A DNA stretch of 64,000 bases from HNR sp040400085 (GCA_040400085.1 JBBAQX010000020.1:9627-73626); one strand, 5' to 3'. Numbered from the stretch's first letter, positions 42,715 to 51,630 are shown. Program-made: numbers and translations. Notes: generated from the sequence alone by a model not told the origin.

Positions 42715-44270
42715 GCCAGGAGCATCCTCTCCTCGAGGTCACCGGCGCCAGCAAAAGCTTCCCCGGGGTCAAGGCGCTGCAAGACGTGCGGCTCGACCTG
42801 CGGCACAACGAGGTTCTCTCGCTGATCGGTGAAAACGGGGCGGGAAAGTCGACCCTGATGAAGCTGCTGTCCGGGATCTACACCCCCGACGCGGGCGAAT
42901 TCCGGCTGAACGGCGAACGGATTGACATCGCCAATCCCCGGCATGCGCAAGAACTCGGCATCAGCATCATTCATCAGGAGTTTAACCTGATGAACGACCT
43001 CACCGTGGCCCAGAACATCTTCATCGGGCGGGAACCGCGCGGCGCGGGGTTCTTCGTCTCGGAGAAGCAGCTCAACGATAAAGCGCAGCAGCTCTTTGAC
43101 CGGCTCGGGCTGGGCCTCGACCCGAAGCAACCCGTCGGCCAGCTCACCGTCGCTCGTCAGCAGATGGTCGAAATCGCCAAGGCCCTCTCCTTCAACGCAA
43201 AGGTGCTGATCATGGACGAGCCGACCGCTGCGCTCAACGACGCAGAGGTTGAAACGCTTTTCGAACTCATCGCGCGGTTCAAAAGCCCAGAGACGGGCGT
43301 GATTTACATCTCGCACCGCATGGATGAGCTCAGCGTGATCTCCGATCGCATCACGGTGCTGCGAGACGGGCAATACATCGATACGGTGGATGCTCGGACC
43401 ACCGACATGAAGACCGTCATCTCTCTCATGGTCGGCCGCGAGATCACCAGCGAGGCCAGACCGGCCGCAGCCGCAGCCGCCACGGACAAAGCCGAGGTCG
43501 TGCTCAAGGTCGACGGCCTCCGCACGAAATCGCTGCTGCGGGATGTCAGCTTCGACCTGCACCGCGGAGAGATCCTCGGCTTCGCGGGCCTTATGGGGGC
43601 CGGACGCACCGAGGTGGCCCGCGCGATAGTCGGCGCCGACCCGCTCAGCGGCGGCACGATCGCCCTCAACGGAAAGCCGGTACGCATCGGCAGCCCGGCC
43701 GTCGCGGCATCCCTCGGGATCGGCTATGTCTCGGAGGATCGCAAGGCCCTCGGCCTTCTTCTCGAACGGGATGTCGCCGAAAATATCGCCCTCAGCTCGC
43801 TTTCCCATTTCACCACGGCTGGCTTTGTACGCTCGCGCGACATCCGCCGCTCCGCGACGGAATACGTCGGATCCCTCGCCATCAAGACGCCCTCGATCGC
43901 CCAGCAGGTCAAGAACCTCTCCGGCGGAAATCAGCAGAAGGTCGTGATCGCCAAATGGCTCCTCAAGGACTGCGACATCCTCATCTTTGACGAGCCAACC
44001 CGTGGGATTGACGTCGGGGCCAAGGACGAGATCTACGCGCTGCTGAACAAGCTCGCGGCCCAGGGGAAGTCGATCATCATGATCTCGTCCGAGTTGCCAG
44101 AGGTGCTGCGAATGTCGCACCGGATAGCGGTGATGAGCGAGGGACGGCTCACGGGCATCCTGCCCAATCGAGAGGCCACACAGGAAAACATTATGGAACT
44201 CGCCACCCGCTTCGGCTCCGAAGGCGTGCTTGCCTCGGGAGCCAGTTCAGAAGGAACGGATCTCATATGA
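42711..44270 (+). CDS. Sugar ABC transporter ATP-binding protein (RbsA type, two ATPase domains)
   Basis: 519 residues with two fused nucleotide-binding domains. The first has GENGAGKSTLMKLL, QLTVARQQMVEIAKAL and VLIMDEPTAAL. The second has the degenerate Walker A GLMGAGRTEVARA, LSGGNQQKVVIAKWL and ILIFDEPTRGIDVGAK. This is the CUT2 class that imports monosaccharides such as ribose or xylose. Clustering with fucU and the catabolic genes points to L-fucose. Confidence 0.92.
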   Translation: MSQEHPLLEVTGASKSFPGVKALQDVRLDLRHNEVLSLIGENGAGKSTLMKLLSGIYTPDAGEFRLNGERIDIANPRHAQELGISIIHQEFNLMNDLTVAQNIFIGREPRGAGFFVSEKQLNDKAQQLFDRLGLGLDPKQPVGQLTVARQQMVEIAKALSFNAKVLIMDEPTAALNDAEVETLFELIARFKSPETGVIYISHRMDELSVISDRITVLRDGQYIDTVDARTTDMKTVISLMVGREITSEARPAAAAAATDKAEVVLKVDGLRTKSLLRDVSFDLHRGEILGFAGLMGAGRTEVARAIVGADPLSGGTIALNGKPVRIGSPAVAASLGIGYVSEDRKALGLLLERDVAENIALSSLSHFTTAGFVRSRDIRRSATEYVGSLAIKTPSIAQQVKNLSGGNQQKVVIAKWLLKDCDILIFDEPTRGIDVGAKDEIYALLNKLAAQGKSIIMISSELPEVLRMSHRIAVMSEGRLTGILPNREATQENIMELATRFGSEGVLASGASSEGTDLI

Positions 44271-45268
44271 CAACGACAGAAACCAAGACCGTGTTAGCGC
44301 AACCGCGACCAGGTATCGCGGGGAGGCTCCGAGGGCAGCTCCAGCAAGTGTTGGCCTTTGCCAGCCTGATCGTGATCGTGGTGTTCTTCGCGATTGCCAG
44401 CCCGCATTTCTTTACCAGTTCGAATATTGTCAGTATTCTGGTCGCCGCGACTGTCACGGGCATCCTCGCGCTGGGAACCACGTTCGTGATCATCACGGGA
44501 GGCATCGACCTTTCGATCGGGACCGGCATGGTGCTCTGCGGGGTGATGACGGGCGTCTTCCTGACCTATTGGGGCTGGCCGCTGTGGGCGGGCATAGTCG
44601 GTGCGATTGCCTTCGGAGCGCTTATCGGGCTGATCAACGGGGTGAACGTCTCCATCCTGAAGATTCCGCCCTTTATCGCGACTCTCGCGATGATGCTCGT
44701 TGCCTCGGGTCTGGCGCTCGTGATCAGCGGAACCAAGCCGATCTACTTCAAGGAGACCCCCGGGTTTTCGTCGATCATGAACCTATCGATCATCCCCGGC
44801 ATGCGTTTTCCCTTGGGAGTGGCGATTTTCCTCGCGATGATCGCGGTCGCCGCCGTGCTCCTCTCATTCACGATCTTCGGGCGGTATACGTTCTCGATCG
44901 GGAGCAATGAGGCTGCTACGGCGCTATCTGGCGTCAACGTGATCAAGTGGAAGGTTCTCATCTACACTGTCTCGGGCCTGTTCGTCGGGCTGGCCGGGGT
45001 GCTGTCGGCATCGCGGCTGAGTTCCGCGCAGCCAACAGGCGGAATGGGGCTCGAGCTTGAGGCGATCGCCGCCGTCGTGATCGGGGGAACCTCGCTGCAG
45101 GGAGGTAAGGGCTCGATTATCGGAACCGTTATCGGTGCCCTGATCATGGCCGTTCTCACGAACGGATTGCGCATCATGTCGATCCCGCAGGAGTGGCAAT
45201 CGGTCGCGGTCGGGGCGGTCATCCTACTCGCCGTTTACCTTGACATCTTGCGGCGCCGGGGCAACTAA
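44267..45268 (+). CDS. Sugar ABC transporter permease (RbsC type)
   Basis: 333 residues, about ten hydrophobic helices, with the RbsC signature GGIDLSIGTGMVLCGVMTG near residue 80 and GGTSLQGGKGSIIGTVIGAL toward the end. Overlaps the ATPase gene by four bases. It forms a homodimeric channel for the monosaccharide importer. Confidence 0.92.
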   Translation: MTTTETKTVLAQPRPGIAGRLRGQLQQVLAFASLIVIVVFFAIASPHFFTSSNIVSILVAATVTGILALGTTFVIITGGIDLSIGTGMVLCGVMTGVFLTYWGWPLWAGIVGAIAFGALIGLINGVNVSILKIPPFIATLAMMLVASGLALVISGTKPIYFKETPGFSSIMNLSIIPGMRFPLGVAIFLAMIAVAAVLLSFTIFGRYTFSIGSNEAATALSGVNVIKWKVLIYTVSGLFVGLAGVLSASRLSSAQPTGGMGLELEAIAAVVIGGTSLQGGKGSIIGTVIGALIMAVLTNGLRIMSIPQEWQSVAVGAVILLAVYLDILRRRGN

Positions 45269-45332
45269 TCCTGCTATTTCTCAAACAACATTTTTCACAA
45301 CAATAACTTTTACAACAAAGGAGTTAGCTCGA

Positions 45333-46322
45333 ATGAAAATCAAGAAAAAGCTCGTGACTTCGCTGCTGGGCGTGAGCGTGCTTGCGCTCTCAATGGTGGG
45401 ATGCGCCGATAGCGCGTCAACCGGAACCGACGGTTCCAGCGGCTCCGGCGATCAGCCCTACGTCGCAATCGTCTCTAAGGGTTTCCAACACCAGTTCTGG
45501 CAGGCCGTTAAGCAGGGCGCGGAGAAGGCAGCGAAGGAGTTCAACGTCAAGATCTCGTTCGAGGGTCCCGACACGGAAGCCGACGTCGATCAGCAGATCC
45601 AGATGCTGCAGACGGCGCTCGATAAGCAGCCGGATGCCATTGGTTTCGCCGCTCTCGACAGCCAGGCGGCGGACCCTCTGCTGCAGCAGGCTAAGGATGC
45701 GAACATCCCCGTTATCGCTTTCGACTCGGGCGTGGACAGCGACATCCCCGTGACCACCGCGTCGACCGACAACAAGGCCGCCTCCGCCGAGGCGGCGAAG
45801 CAGCTGGCAGAGCTCATCGGGCACGAGGGTAAGGTCGCGCTCGTCGTTCACGATCAGACCTCGGTCACCGGGGTAGACCGCCGCGACGGTTTTGTGGAGT
45901 ACATGAAGAAGAACGAGCCCAAGATTCAGATCGTCGATACCCAATACGGTGGCGGCGACCAGGCAAAGTCTGCCGATTTGGCCAAGGCGATCATCGCTGC
46001 TAACCCCGACCTGAAGGGGATCTACGGCAGCAACGAGGGCTCGGCAATCGGCGTGGTCCAGGCCGTTTCCGAGCTTGGCAAGGAAGGCGCGCTGACCGTC
46101 GTCGGGTTCGACTCGGGCAAGGCGCAGATGGATGCGATCACGAGCGGGCTCATGGCCGGCGCCGTCACGCAGAACCCCATCGGCATCGGCTACGAGACGG
46201 TCAAGGCCGCGGTTGAGGCCATCGACGGCAAGACGCTGCCCAAGACGATCGACACTGGCTTCTTCTGGTACGACAAGACGAACATCACCGATCCGAAGAT
46301 CGCGGCAGTCCTCTACGAGTAA
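45333..46322 (+). CDS. Sugar-binding lipoprotein of CUT2 importer
   Basis: 329 residues, ATG with AAAGGAG seven or more bases upstream. Lipoprotein signal with lipobox SMVGC and a Ser/Gly linker. The mature part is a type 1 periplasmic-binding fold: PYVAIVSKGFQHQFWQAVKQ, DAIGFAALDS, VIAFDSGVDSD, GIYGSNEGSAIG and VVGFDSGKAQ. It delivers the sugar, probably L-fucose, to the RbsA/RbsC pair. It follows the permease by 64 bases and ends the operon. Confidence 0.92.
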   Translation: MKIKKKLVTSLLGVSVLALSMVGCADSASTGTDGSSGSGDQPYVAIVSKGFQHQFWQAVKQGAEKAAKEFNVKISFEGPDTEADVDQQIQMLQTALDKQPDAIGFAALDSQAADPLLQQAKDANIPVIAFDSGVDSDIPVTTASTDNKAASAEAAKQLAELIGHEGKVALVVHDQTSVTGVDRRDGFVEYMKKNEPKIQIVDTQYGGGDQAKSADLAKAIIAANPDLKGIYGSNEGSAIGVVQAVSELGKEGALTVVGFDSGKAQMDAITSGLMAGAVTQNPIGIGYETVKAAVEAIDGKTLPKTIDTGFFWYDKTNITDPKIAAVLYE

Positions 46323-46385
46323 GGGCGGCGCCCTTGTCGGGGCTGCCCTTGCCGGGCTGGCTGCACGTCCGCCGCGCCCCAGCCC

Positions 46386-46476
46386 TCTCGGCCCAACCTA
46401 CACCGCTCGGCCCAAGTTGCACGGCCCGGCCCAAGCTACAGCTTGGGCCGGGACCTCGCGACTTGGGCCGAGCGCG
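46386..46476. repeat. Intergenic repeat cluster 6
   Basis: Units CTCGGCCCAA and CGGCCCAAG lead into the palindrome GGCCCAAGCTACAGCTTGGGCC, then CGACTTGGGCCGAG. It lies between the convergent binding-protein and luxS genes, where it could act as a bidirectional terminator. Confidence 0.75.
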
Positions 46477-46506
46477 TTGCTGCGGGCATCCGTCTTCGCC
46501 GAACCG

Positions 46507-46998
46507 CTACACGAGGTGGCTGCGATCGAACGCATCCACGCTGATGCCCTGGTCGAGCACAACTTTCGCCCACTCTTTCGCTGAGTGGATGCTGTGGTCA
46601 CGATAATTCCCGCAACTATAAGCGTCGGTCCCGGGTACGTCTTCCCACTGCACGTGCTCTACTAAATCTTCCAGTGAACTCTTCAGCGCGGTAGCGACTT
46701 CGACGGTGGTAGGTTCTCCCCAAGCAATCAGGTGGAAGCCGGTGCGGCATCCGAATGGCGATATATCGATGAGCCCCTCGAACCTGGTGCGAAGCAGGGC
46801 GGCGAGGGTGTGCTCGATAGTGTGCAGCCCTGCGGTGGGGATCTCTGCAGCGTTGGGCTGAACGAGTCGGATATCGAAGTTTGAGATCGCGTCACCCTTC
46901 GGCCCGTGTTCAACACCGATCAATCGCACATAGGGTGCAAGGACGAGGGTGTGATCTAACGAAAAACTTTCAACATCCGCAAGTTCAATATCGCTCAT
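46507..46998 (-). CDS. luxS: S-ribosylhomocysteine lyase LuxS
   Basis: 163 residues. The iron-binding HTIEH and the catalytic Cys with third ligand region DAYSCGNYRDHS are intact, as is the N-terminal SFSLDHTLVLAPYVRL. LuxS splits S-ribosylhomocysteine to homocysteine and the AI-2 precursor DPD. A TAGGCT box six bases before the ATG suggests a leaderless transcript. The divergent neighbour encodes the nucleosidase that makes its substrate, so both act in recycling S-adenosylhomocysteine. Confidence 0.95.
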   Translation of the reverse strand: MSDIELADVESFSLDHTLVLAPYVRLIGVEHGPKGDAISNFDIRLVQPNAAEIPTAGLHTIEHTLAALLRTRFEGLIDISPFGCRTGFHLIAWGEPTTVEVATALKSSLEDLVEHVQWEDVPGTDAYSCGNYRDHSIHSAKEWAKVVLDQGISVDAFDRSHLV

Positions 46999-47099
46999 GC
47001 TGCAAGCCTAATCGAATTGGGTAATCGCGGGTTGGGATGCGTCATAAACGTTAAGCTGAGAGTAGTAACGTGCCCGTATGCAACGAAAGGCCCCTTTCC

Positions 47100-47693
47100 G
47101 TGACCGATAAAACTCTCCTGGTATTTGCGCACAGCGACGAGGCGAGCGCCTTTGCGGATGTGGAACATCTTGTGACGGGCGTTGGCAAGGTGAATGCTGC
47201 GGTTTCGTTGGCTGCGGTGCTGGCCGGTGTCGCTCGTGCTGATGTTGCTCGTGCTGATGTTGCTGCTGCGCCTATAGGTCGGGTCGTCGTGCTGGGAACA
47301 GCCGGGGTCGTTGGTGACGGCGAAGCTCGCCTCGACCTGGACACGGTGTATCAGATCACAGAGGTGCTGCAGCATGACTTTTCGTTACCGTCGAGCACGT
47401 TGCAGCCCTCGGGGGACCTAGTGTTACCAGACGCGACGGCGATTATCGCGACGGGCGATGTGTTTGTGAAAAACGATGAGCAGCGCGCACACATTCATTC
47501 GTTGGGCGCGTCGCTGGTCGACATGGAGGCGTACGCGTTTGCGTCGGTCTGTGAGCGTTTCGGGGTGCCGCTGCAGGTATTCAAGGTTCCCTCTGATTTT
47601 GCGGATAGCGGCACAACGGATGAGGAATGGGATGCGATCGTGTCGCGTAAGAGCGTGCAGCTTCGCGAATTTTGGGATGCCGTGCTGAGCTAG
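47100..47693 (+). CDS. 5'-methylthioadenosine/S-adenosylhomocysteine nucleosidase-like protein
   Basis: About 197 residues from the GTG at 47100, which follows a GAAAGG. Nucleoside-phosphorylase-fold features are VVVLGTAGVVGD, ATGDVFVKND and the active-site VDMEAYAFASVC. It would remove adenine from S-adenosylhomocysteine to give the LuxS substrate. It is shorter than typical MtnN (about 230) in the first third. A 15-base tandem duplication in the gene encodes ARADVARADV at about residues 46-55. Divergent from luxS. Confidence 0.85.
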   Translation: MTDKTLLVFAHSDEASAFADVEHLVTGVGKVNAAVSLAAVLAGVARADVARADVAAAPIGRVVVLGTAGVVGDGEARLDLDTVYQITEVLQHDFSLPSSTLQPSGDLVLPDATAIIATGDVFVKNDEQRAHIHSLGASLVDMEAYAFASVCERFGVPLQVFKVPSDFADSGTTDEEWDAIVSRKSVQLREFWDAVLS

Positions 47694-47828
47694 CCGCCCC
47701 GGCTGCCTGTTTCTGGGCCACGGTTCGTCCTCCGAGCGCAAGGTTTTTTCTCCCGCGCAGGCACTCTGGCCTGGTCTCGCGCTTGCCTGGCCCGGCGCTG
47801 CATATCCGCTCGTTCAGGAACCTCCGCC

Positions 47829-47910
47829 TGGCCCAAGTTGTACGGCCCGGCCCAAGCCGCAACGCTCGGCCCAAACTACACCTTGGGCCGAGACCTCGCA
47901 CCTTGGGCCG
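47829..47910. repeat. Intergenic repeat cluster 7
   Basis: Several units (GGCCCAAGTTGTACGG, GGCCCAAGCCGCAACG, CTCGGCCCAAACTACACC) turn into CTTGGGCCGAGACCTCGCAC and CTTGGGCCGACC. It lies between the convergent nucleosidase and threonine aldolase genes. Confidence 0.75.
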
Positions 47911-47940
47911 ACCATGCCTTACCCATGCGCCGCCCGAACC

Positions 47941-49020
47941 CTACACGCGAGCCGAACCGAGCTCCCCCTCGATCGCAGCCACAAAAGCGTCGATGTCTGC
48001 CTCTGTCGTATCGAAACCGCACATCCAGCGGACCTCCCCGGCCGAGGCATCCCAATCATAGAAATGGAAGCCCCGGGCTCGCAGCTTTTCCGCGACCCCC
48101 TTGGGTAGTCGCGCAAAGACACCGTTCGACTGCGTGTCGTAAGCAAACCCGAGCCCGTGGATACGTCCGTCGGCGATCCGTTCGTCGAGTGCCCCACGGA
48201 GGCGGGCCGCCATCGCGTTGGCGTTCTCCGCGTTCCGCTTCCACAGGTCGCCCTCGTAGAGCGCGATGAGCTGGGCAGAGATGAAGCGCATCTTCGAGGA
48301 GAGCTGCATGTTGAGCTTGCGCAGGTACTTCATTCCGCTCGCTACTCCGGGGTTTAGAACAACGACGGCCTCGCCGAGCATCGCGCCGTTTTTGGTGCCG
48401 CCTAGGCTGAGGATATCGACCCCGGCATCGGTGGTGAATTCGCGAAGGGATGCCCCGAGAGACACCGCCGCGTTCGAAAGCCGTGCTCCGTCCATGTGCA
48501 GCCGCATTCCGTGGCGGTGGACGTGATCGGCGAGTGCCCTGATCTCATCGATAGAGTATGCGGTGCCCAGCTCGGTGGTCTGCGTGATTGATACGGCGAG
48601 GGGCTGCGCGCGGTGTTCGTCTCCCCAGCCCCAAGCTTCGAGGTCTACGAGTTCTGGGGTGAGTTTGCCGTCCGGTGTCGGAACGGTGAGGAGTTTGAGG
48701 CCGCCGACCCGCTCGGGTGCTCCGCCCTCGTCCATATTGATATGCGCGGTCCTCGCGCTGATCACGGCGCCCCAGCGGGGGAGGAGTGATTGCAGGGCGA
48801 GCACGTTTGCGCCCGTGCCGTTGAATACGGGGTACGCCTCTGCATCTTCGCCGAAGTGTGCCCGCGTTACCTCCTGGAGACGGTCGGTGTACTGGTCGGT
48901 TCCGTAGGCAGATTGGTGGCCTTCGTTGGCTGTGCTGATTGCCGCGAGGATCTCTGGATGGATGCCTGAATAGTTGTCGGACGCGAACCCGCGCGCCTCT
49001 GCGTCATGCAATTGATTCAC
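47941..49020 (-). CDS. Low-specificity threonine aldolase (PLP-dependent)
   Basis: 359 residues in the beta-eliminating lyase/threonine aldolase family: FASDNYSGIHPEILAAIS at the start, FNGTGANVLAL, HMDGARLSNA and the PLP Lys in LSLGGTKNGA. It cleaves threonine or allo-threonine to glycine and acetaldehyde. The GTG at 49020 is supported by TAGACT seven bases upstream (leaderless pattern). The longer frame to 49230 runs through repeat DNA and is rejected. Confidence 0.9.
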   Translation of the reverse strand: MNQLHDAEARGFASDNYSGIHPEILAAISTANEGHQSAYGTDQYTDRLQEVTRAHFGEDAEAYPVFNGTGANVLALQSLLPRWGAVISARTAHINMDEGGAPERVGGLKLLTVPTPDGKLTPELVDLEAWGWGDEHRAQPLAVSITQTTELGTAYSIDEIRALADHVHRHGMRLHMDGARLSNAAVSLGASLREFTTDAGVDILSLGGTKNGAMLGEAVVVLNPGVASGMKYLRKLNMQLSSKMRFISAQLIALYEGDLWKRNAENANAMAARLRGALDERIADGRIHGLGFAYDTQSNGVFARLPKGVAEKLRARGFHFYDWDASAGEVRWMCGFDTTEADIDAFVAAIEGELGSARV

Positions 49021-49132
49021 ACACCCAAGTCTATCCGACCGCGGGCTGTGCTGCCCGGGTGCCCACCCGCGCCCCCGTCTCCACCCCCGTCTCCCCCCGT
49101 CCGTCCGTGTGCCCGTCCGCCCGCGCTTTGGC

Positions 49133-49192
49133 TCAGCGTGTAGTGTTTGGCCCGTGTTCTGTGCCTGGCCAGACCCTACAACATGGGCCAAG
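49133..49192. repeat. Intergenic repeat cluster 8 (hairpin variant)
   Basis: GGCTCAGCGTGTAGTGTTTG, GGCCCGTGTTCTGTGCC and ATGGGCCAAG modules. The left 40 bases match those at 50373-50412 with two differences, but the right arm is degraded here. Confidence 0.7.
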
Positions 49193-49229
49193 CTCTGCGC
49201 GGGGGCGTCCGGAGAGGTGGGCAGCCCCA

Positions 49230-50183
49230 CTAGGCACGAGGAACCCCCGCGCCATCGAGTAGTCTGGCAAACTTTTGAGGGTTTGAAGCCGTAGCAGAAT
49301 CCCAGCGGATGAGCTTTTTGCAGTGTTGACGTAGTTCATCCTCACGGAGTTTTTCACGGTAAACCACTTCGGCGGGGGATAGCCCGTTGCGCAGATTATC
49401 CTTCAAGTATTTGCTTGCCCCGTCGAACTCACCAATCACCTGAGTTTGTGGCCACCAGAAGTCGACCCGATACGGCAAGCCTGTAAACGATTGTTGCAGC
49501 ACGGGTGGGGCGAAACCGAGCTTGAGCATGAACATCCGACTAATTGATTCGCCGACGCTATCTGACAGAGTCGTGCACTCTGCGATGGCGGTCAAAGCTC
49601 GTGATTTACCGTGTTTGCCTTTTGCAAACCCGCCGAGTTTTTGCCGTAGTAGTGCCTTGTAGAGTGAGGGATCTGTCTGATTACGGGATTGCTCTAATCT
49701 GATTGCGAAGTCCAGTACGGGTACGGACAGTTGAATGGGATTGGTTCGAGCCACGTCTACAAGCGTTCGTGCTAACGAGGTCGCCTGTAGTCCATTGTGA
49801 ATAACCATTTCTTCGTCGTAATGATCTCGATGGAAATGGATGCCCGTATACCCTCCCGTCCCCAAAGCCCTCGGCTCCAGGACGTGTACAGTCGAGCTGG
49901 ATGGACCCACGATCGGTAAGCCATGTATAACTGAGGCTGAGCGGTGTGAAAAAACGAGAGGTCGACTTATCGCTTGATTAGCCGCTTGGACGCGAACAAG
50001 ATGTTGTTGTTCGGGTGACATTCGCTGCCAGCTAAGGTACGGAGTATAAATTCCTCGGCGAATTGTGTAGAGCTCTTTTGCTCGGCGCCTCTGCTGGATT
50101 GCTTCCTTCGGGACTCCTGCTCTCAGGAGTTCTTCTGAGGAGATGACGGTTTTGCCGCTGAGAAAGTCGAGTAGGTCTTGCAT
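49230..50183 (-). CDS. AbiEi-like protein with C-terminal endonuclease-like domain
   Basis: 317 residues. The N-terminus resembles the AbiEi antitoxin winged helix (VISSEELLRAGVPKEAIQQR, ELYTIRRGIYTPYL). The C-terminus has the DUF559/Vsr-like pattern RVDFWWPQTQVIGEFDGASKYL with a following REKLREDELR. Such stand-alone proteins are common in actinobacteria and their function is unclear. No AbiEii toxin lies beside it. Base composition is lower in GC than its neighbours. It could be a defence remnant or an independent nuclease. Confidence 0.7.
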   Translation of the reverse strand: MQDLLDFLSGKTVISSEELLRAGVPKEAIQQRRRAKELYTIRRGIYTPYLSWQRMSPEQQHLVRVQAANQAISRPLVFSHRSASVIHGLPIVGPSSSTVHVLEPRALGTGGYTGIHFHRDHYDEEMVIHNGLQATSLARTLVDVARTNPIQLSVPVLDFAIRLEQSRNQTDPSLYKALLRQKLGGFAKGKHGKSRALTAIAECTTLSDSVGESISRMFMLKLGFAPPVLQQSFTGLPYRVDFWWPQTQVIGEFDGASKYLKDNLRNGLSPAEVVYREKLREDELRQHCKKLIRWDSATASNPQKFARLLDGAGVPRA

Positions 50184-50372
50184 AGCTTCTACAGTGCAAG
50201 GTTGTGTTTGTTTCGGGCAAGCAGTGAAAGATGATTGGGGATAAGACGTAGGTGGTGCAGGCCTGTGAGGGAGGAGCGGATCCTGTTGGTAAGGTTCGAG
50301 CGATTGATGCTAAGCGGGTCCCGCGTGAGGCTATGGGCCGGCTCCTGGTGTCGGGCGGGACCCGTGAAACCT
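50184..50372. other. Intergenic region
   Basis: About 190 bases upstream of the AbiEi-like gene. No gene or clear promoter motif was recognised. Confidence 0.4.
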
Positions 50373-50432
50373 GGCTCAGGGTGTAGTGTTTGGCCCGTGT
50401 TCTGTGCCGGGCCAAACACTACACCCTGAGCC
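50373..50432. repeat. Perfect 25-bp inverted repeat (repeat cluster 9)
   Basis: Arms 50373-50397 and 50408-50432 pair perfectly around TGTTCTGTGC. The inner GGCCCG/CGGGCC hairpin recurs at 42010 and 49150. It is the most complete hairpin member of the repeat family in this window. Further CTCGGCC units follow to about 50510. Confidence 0.85.
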
Positions 50433-50526
50433 AAAATCGCCAACCTCGGCCGAAACCGGGGTATCGGGGGTTGATACCAGCGAGCGTAGGCCGAGCCTGC
50501 CGACTCGGCCCACGCTAGAGCCAGCG

Positions 50527-51630
50527 CTACTTCCCGGCGGCGAGCGCCTCCGACAGCTTTACCTTGCCGCTCGTGCGCAGCAGCGACCCGCGGTAGATCC
50601 TCGACCCGATCGCAATGACTCCGGTGGTACTCAGTACGAGTATCAGCAGCGAGAGTAGGGGCTCCCACCATTCGACCCCACCGATGAAGAGGCGAACGGG
50701 CATCCCCACAGCAGCGCTGAATGGAACGTAGGACATGATCGTCATCACTAGGTCGTTGTCGTTGAAGGCGATGACCAGCACGTAGGGGATCATAATCAGC
50801 ATCATGACGGGGGTTGTGACCGAGCCGATGTCCTCCACGCGTGAAACCATTGAAGCTGCGGCAGCGTACATTGCGGCGAGAAGCACAAACCCGAGCGTGA
50901 AGAAGATGACAAACCACACGATTGGGGCTCCGAGCGCATCGAGCAGCTCTGTCTGCCCGGTTATCGTGAGCCCCATCACCGAGAGCGCAGCGATGACCGC
51001 GATCTGGGCAAATGCCAGAATGCTGTTCCCGACTATCTTGCCGGTGAGCATCGCGCGAACGGGCACGGCCGACATGAGGATTTCTACGATTCGAGTCTGC
51101 TTTTCTTCAACCACGCTTTGCGCAATGACAGTGCCGAACGTCGACGCGGAGATCATGAAGATGATGCCAAACGCGATTGATACGAAGTAGATCAGCAGCC
51201 ACGGCGCAGCATCTGGGTTGAGCGCATCGACTGGGGGCGAGACGCTCAGCGCGCTCACGATCTCTGAGGGCGCATCCGTGTCCACGAGCAGCTTGAAGCC
51301 CAGCGGGTTGGTCGCGCTGTCGTCGGGAACGAGGGCGGCTTCCACGTCACCGTCGGTCACCAGCTTTTTCGCCGCATCCACGCTATCGACAACCGTCACG
51401 TCGAAGGCCTTGGAATCTTTTACGTAGCTTTCGGTGGCCGAGGTGACTGCGACAGCGGTGCCGGAGGGTTCCGATTGTGACATGAAGCCGCTAACCAGGA
51501 TGCTGCCAAGTATGAGAGCACACAGGACGCCCGTCGAGATCAGGAACGCTTTGCTTCGTATCCGGGCGGTGATTTCACGTTCGGCGATCAGCCAGACGCT
51601 TTGGGCGAGTGTGGGGGCTGCGGGTTTCAT
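50527..51630 (-). CDS. ABC transporter permease (NatB/ABC-2 type)
   Basis: 367 residues: helix near residue 30, a roughly 130-residue external domain (SESYVKDSKAFDVTVVDSVD-like region), then five helices. The cytoplasmic loop has QSVVEEKQTRIVEILMSAVP, the NatB/CcmB-like pattern of sodium or peptide exporters. Four-base overlap with its ATPase gene. Substrate unknown. Confidence 0.88.
   Translation of the reverse strand: MKPAAPTLAQSVWLIAEREITARIRSKAFLISTGVLCALILGSILVSGFMSQSEPSGTAVAVTSATESYVKDSKAFDVTVVDSVDAAKKLVTDGDVEAALVPDDSATNPLGFKLLVDTDAPSEIVSALSVSPPVDALNPDAAPWLLIYFVSIAFGIIFMISASTFGTVIAQSVVEEKQTRIVEILMSAVPVRAMLTGKIVGNSILAFAQIAVIAALSVMGLTITGQTELLDALGAPIVWFVIFFTLGFVLLAAMYAAAASMVSRVEDIGSVTTPVMMLIMIPYVLVIAFNDNDLVMTIMSYVPFSAAVGMPVRLFIGGVEWWEPLLSLLILVLSTTGVIAIGSRIYRGSLLRTSGKVKLSEALAAGK

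Noticed and set aside
42675..44120. A 481-codon open frame antisense to the RbsA-type gene
   Set aside because: Shadow of a clear ATPase gene, with no domain evidence.
49021..49230. N-terminal extension of threonine aldolase to 49230
   Set aside because: The added 70 residues are encoded by the intergenic repeat and are Arg/Gly/Pro-rich without family similarity; the GTG at 49020 gives the normal length.
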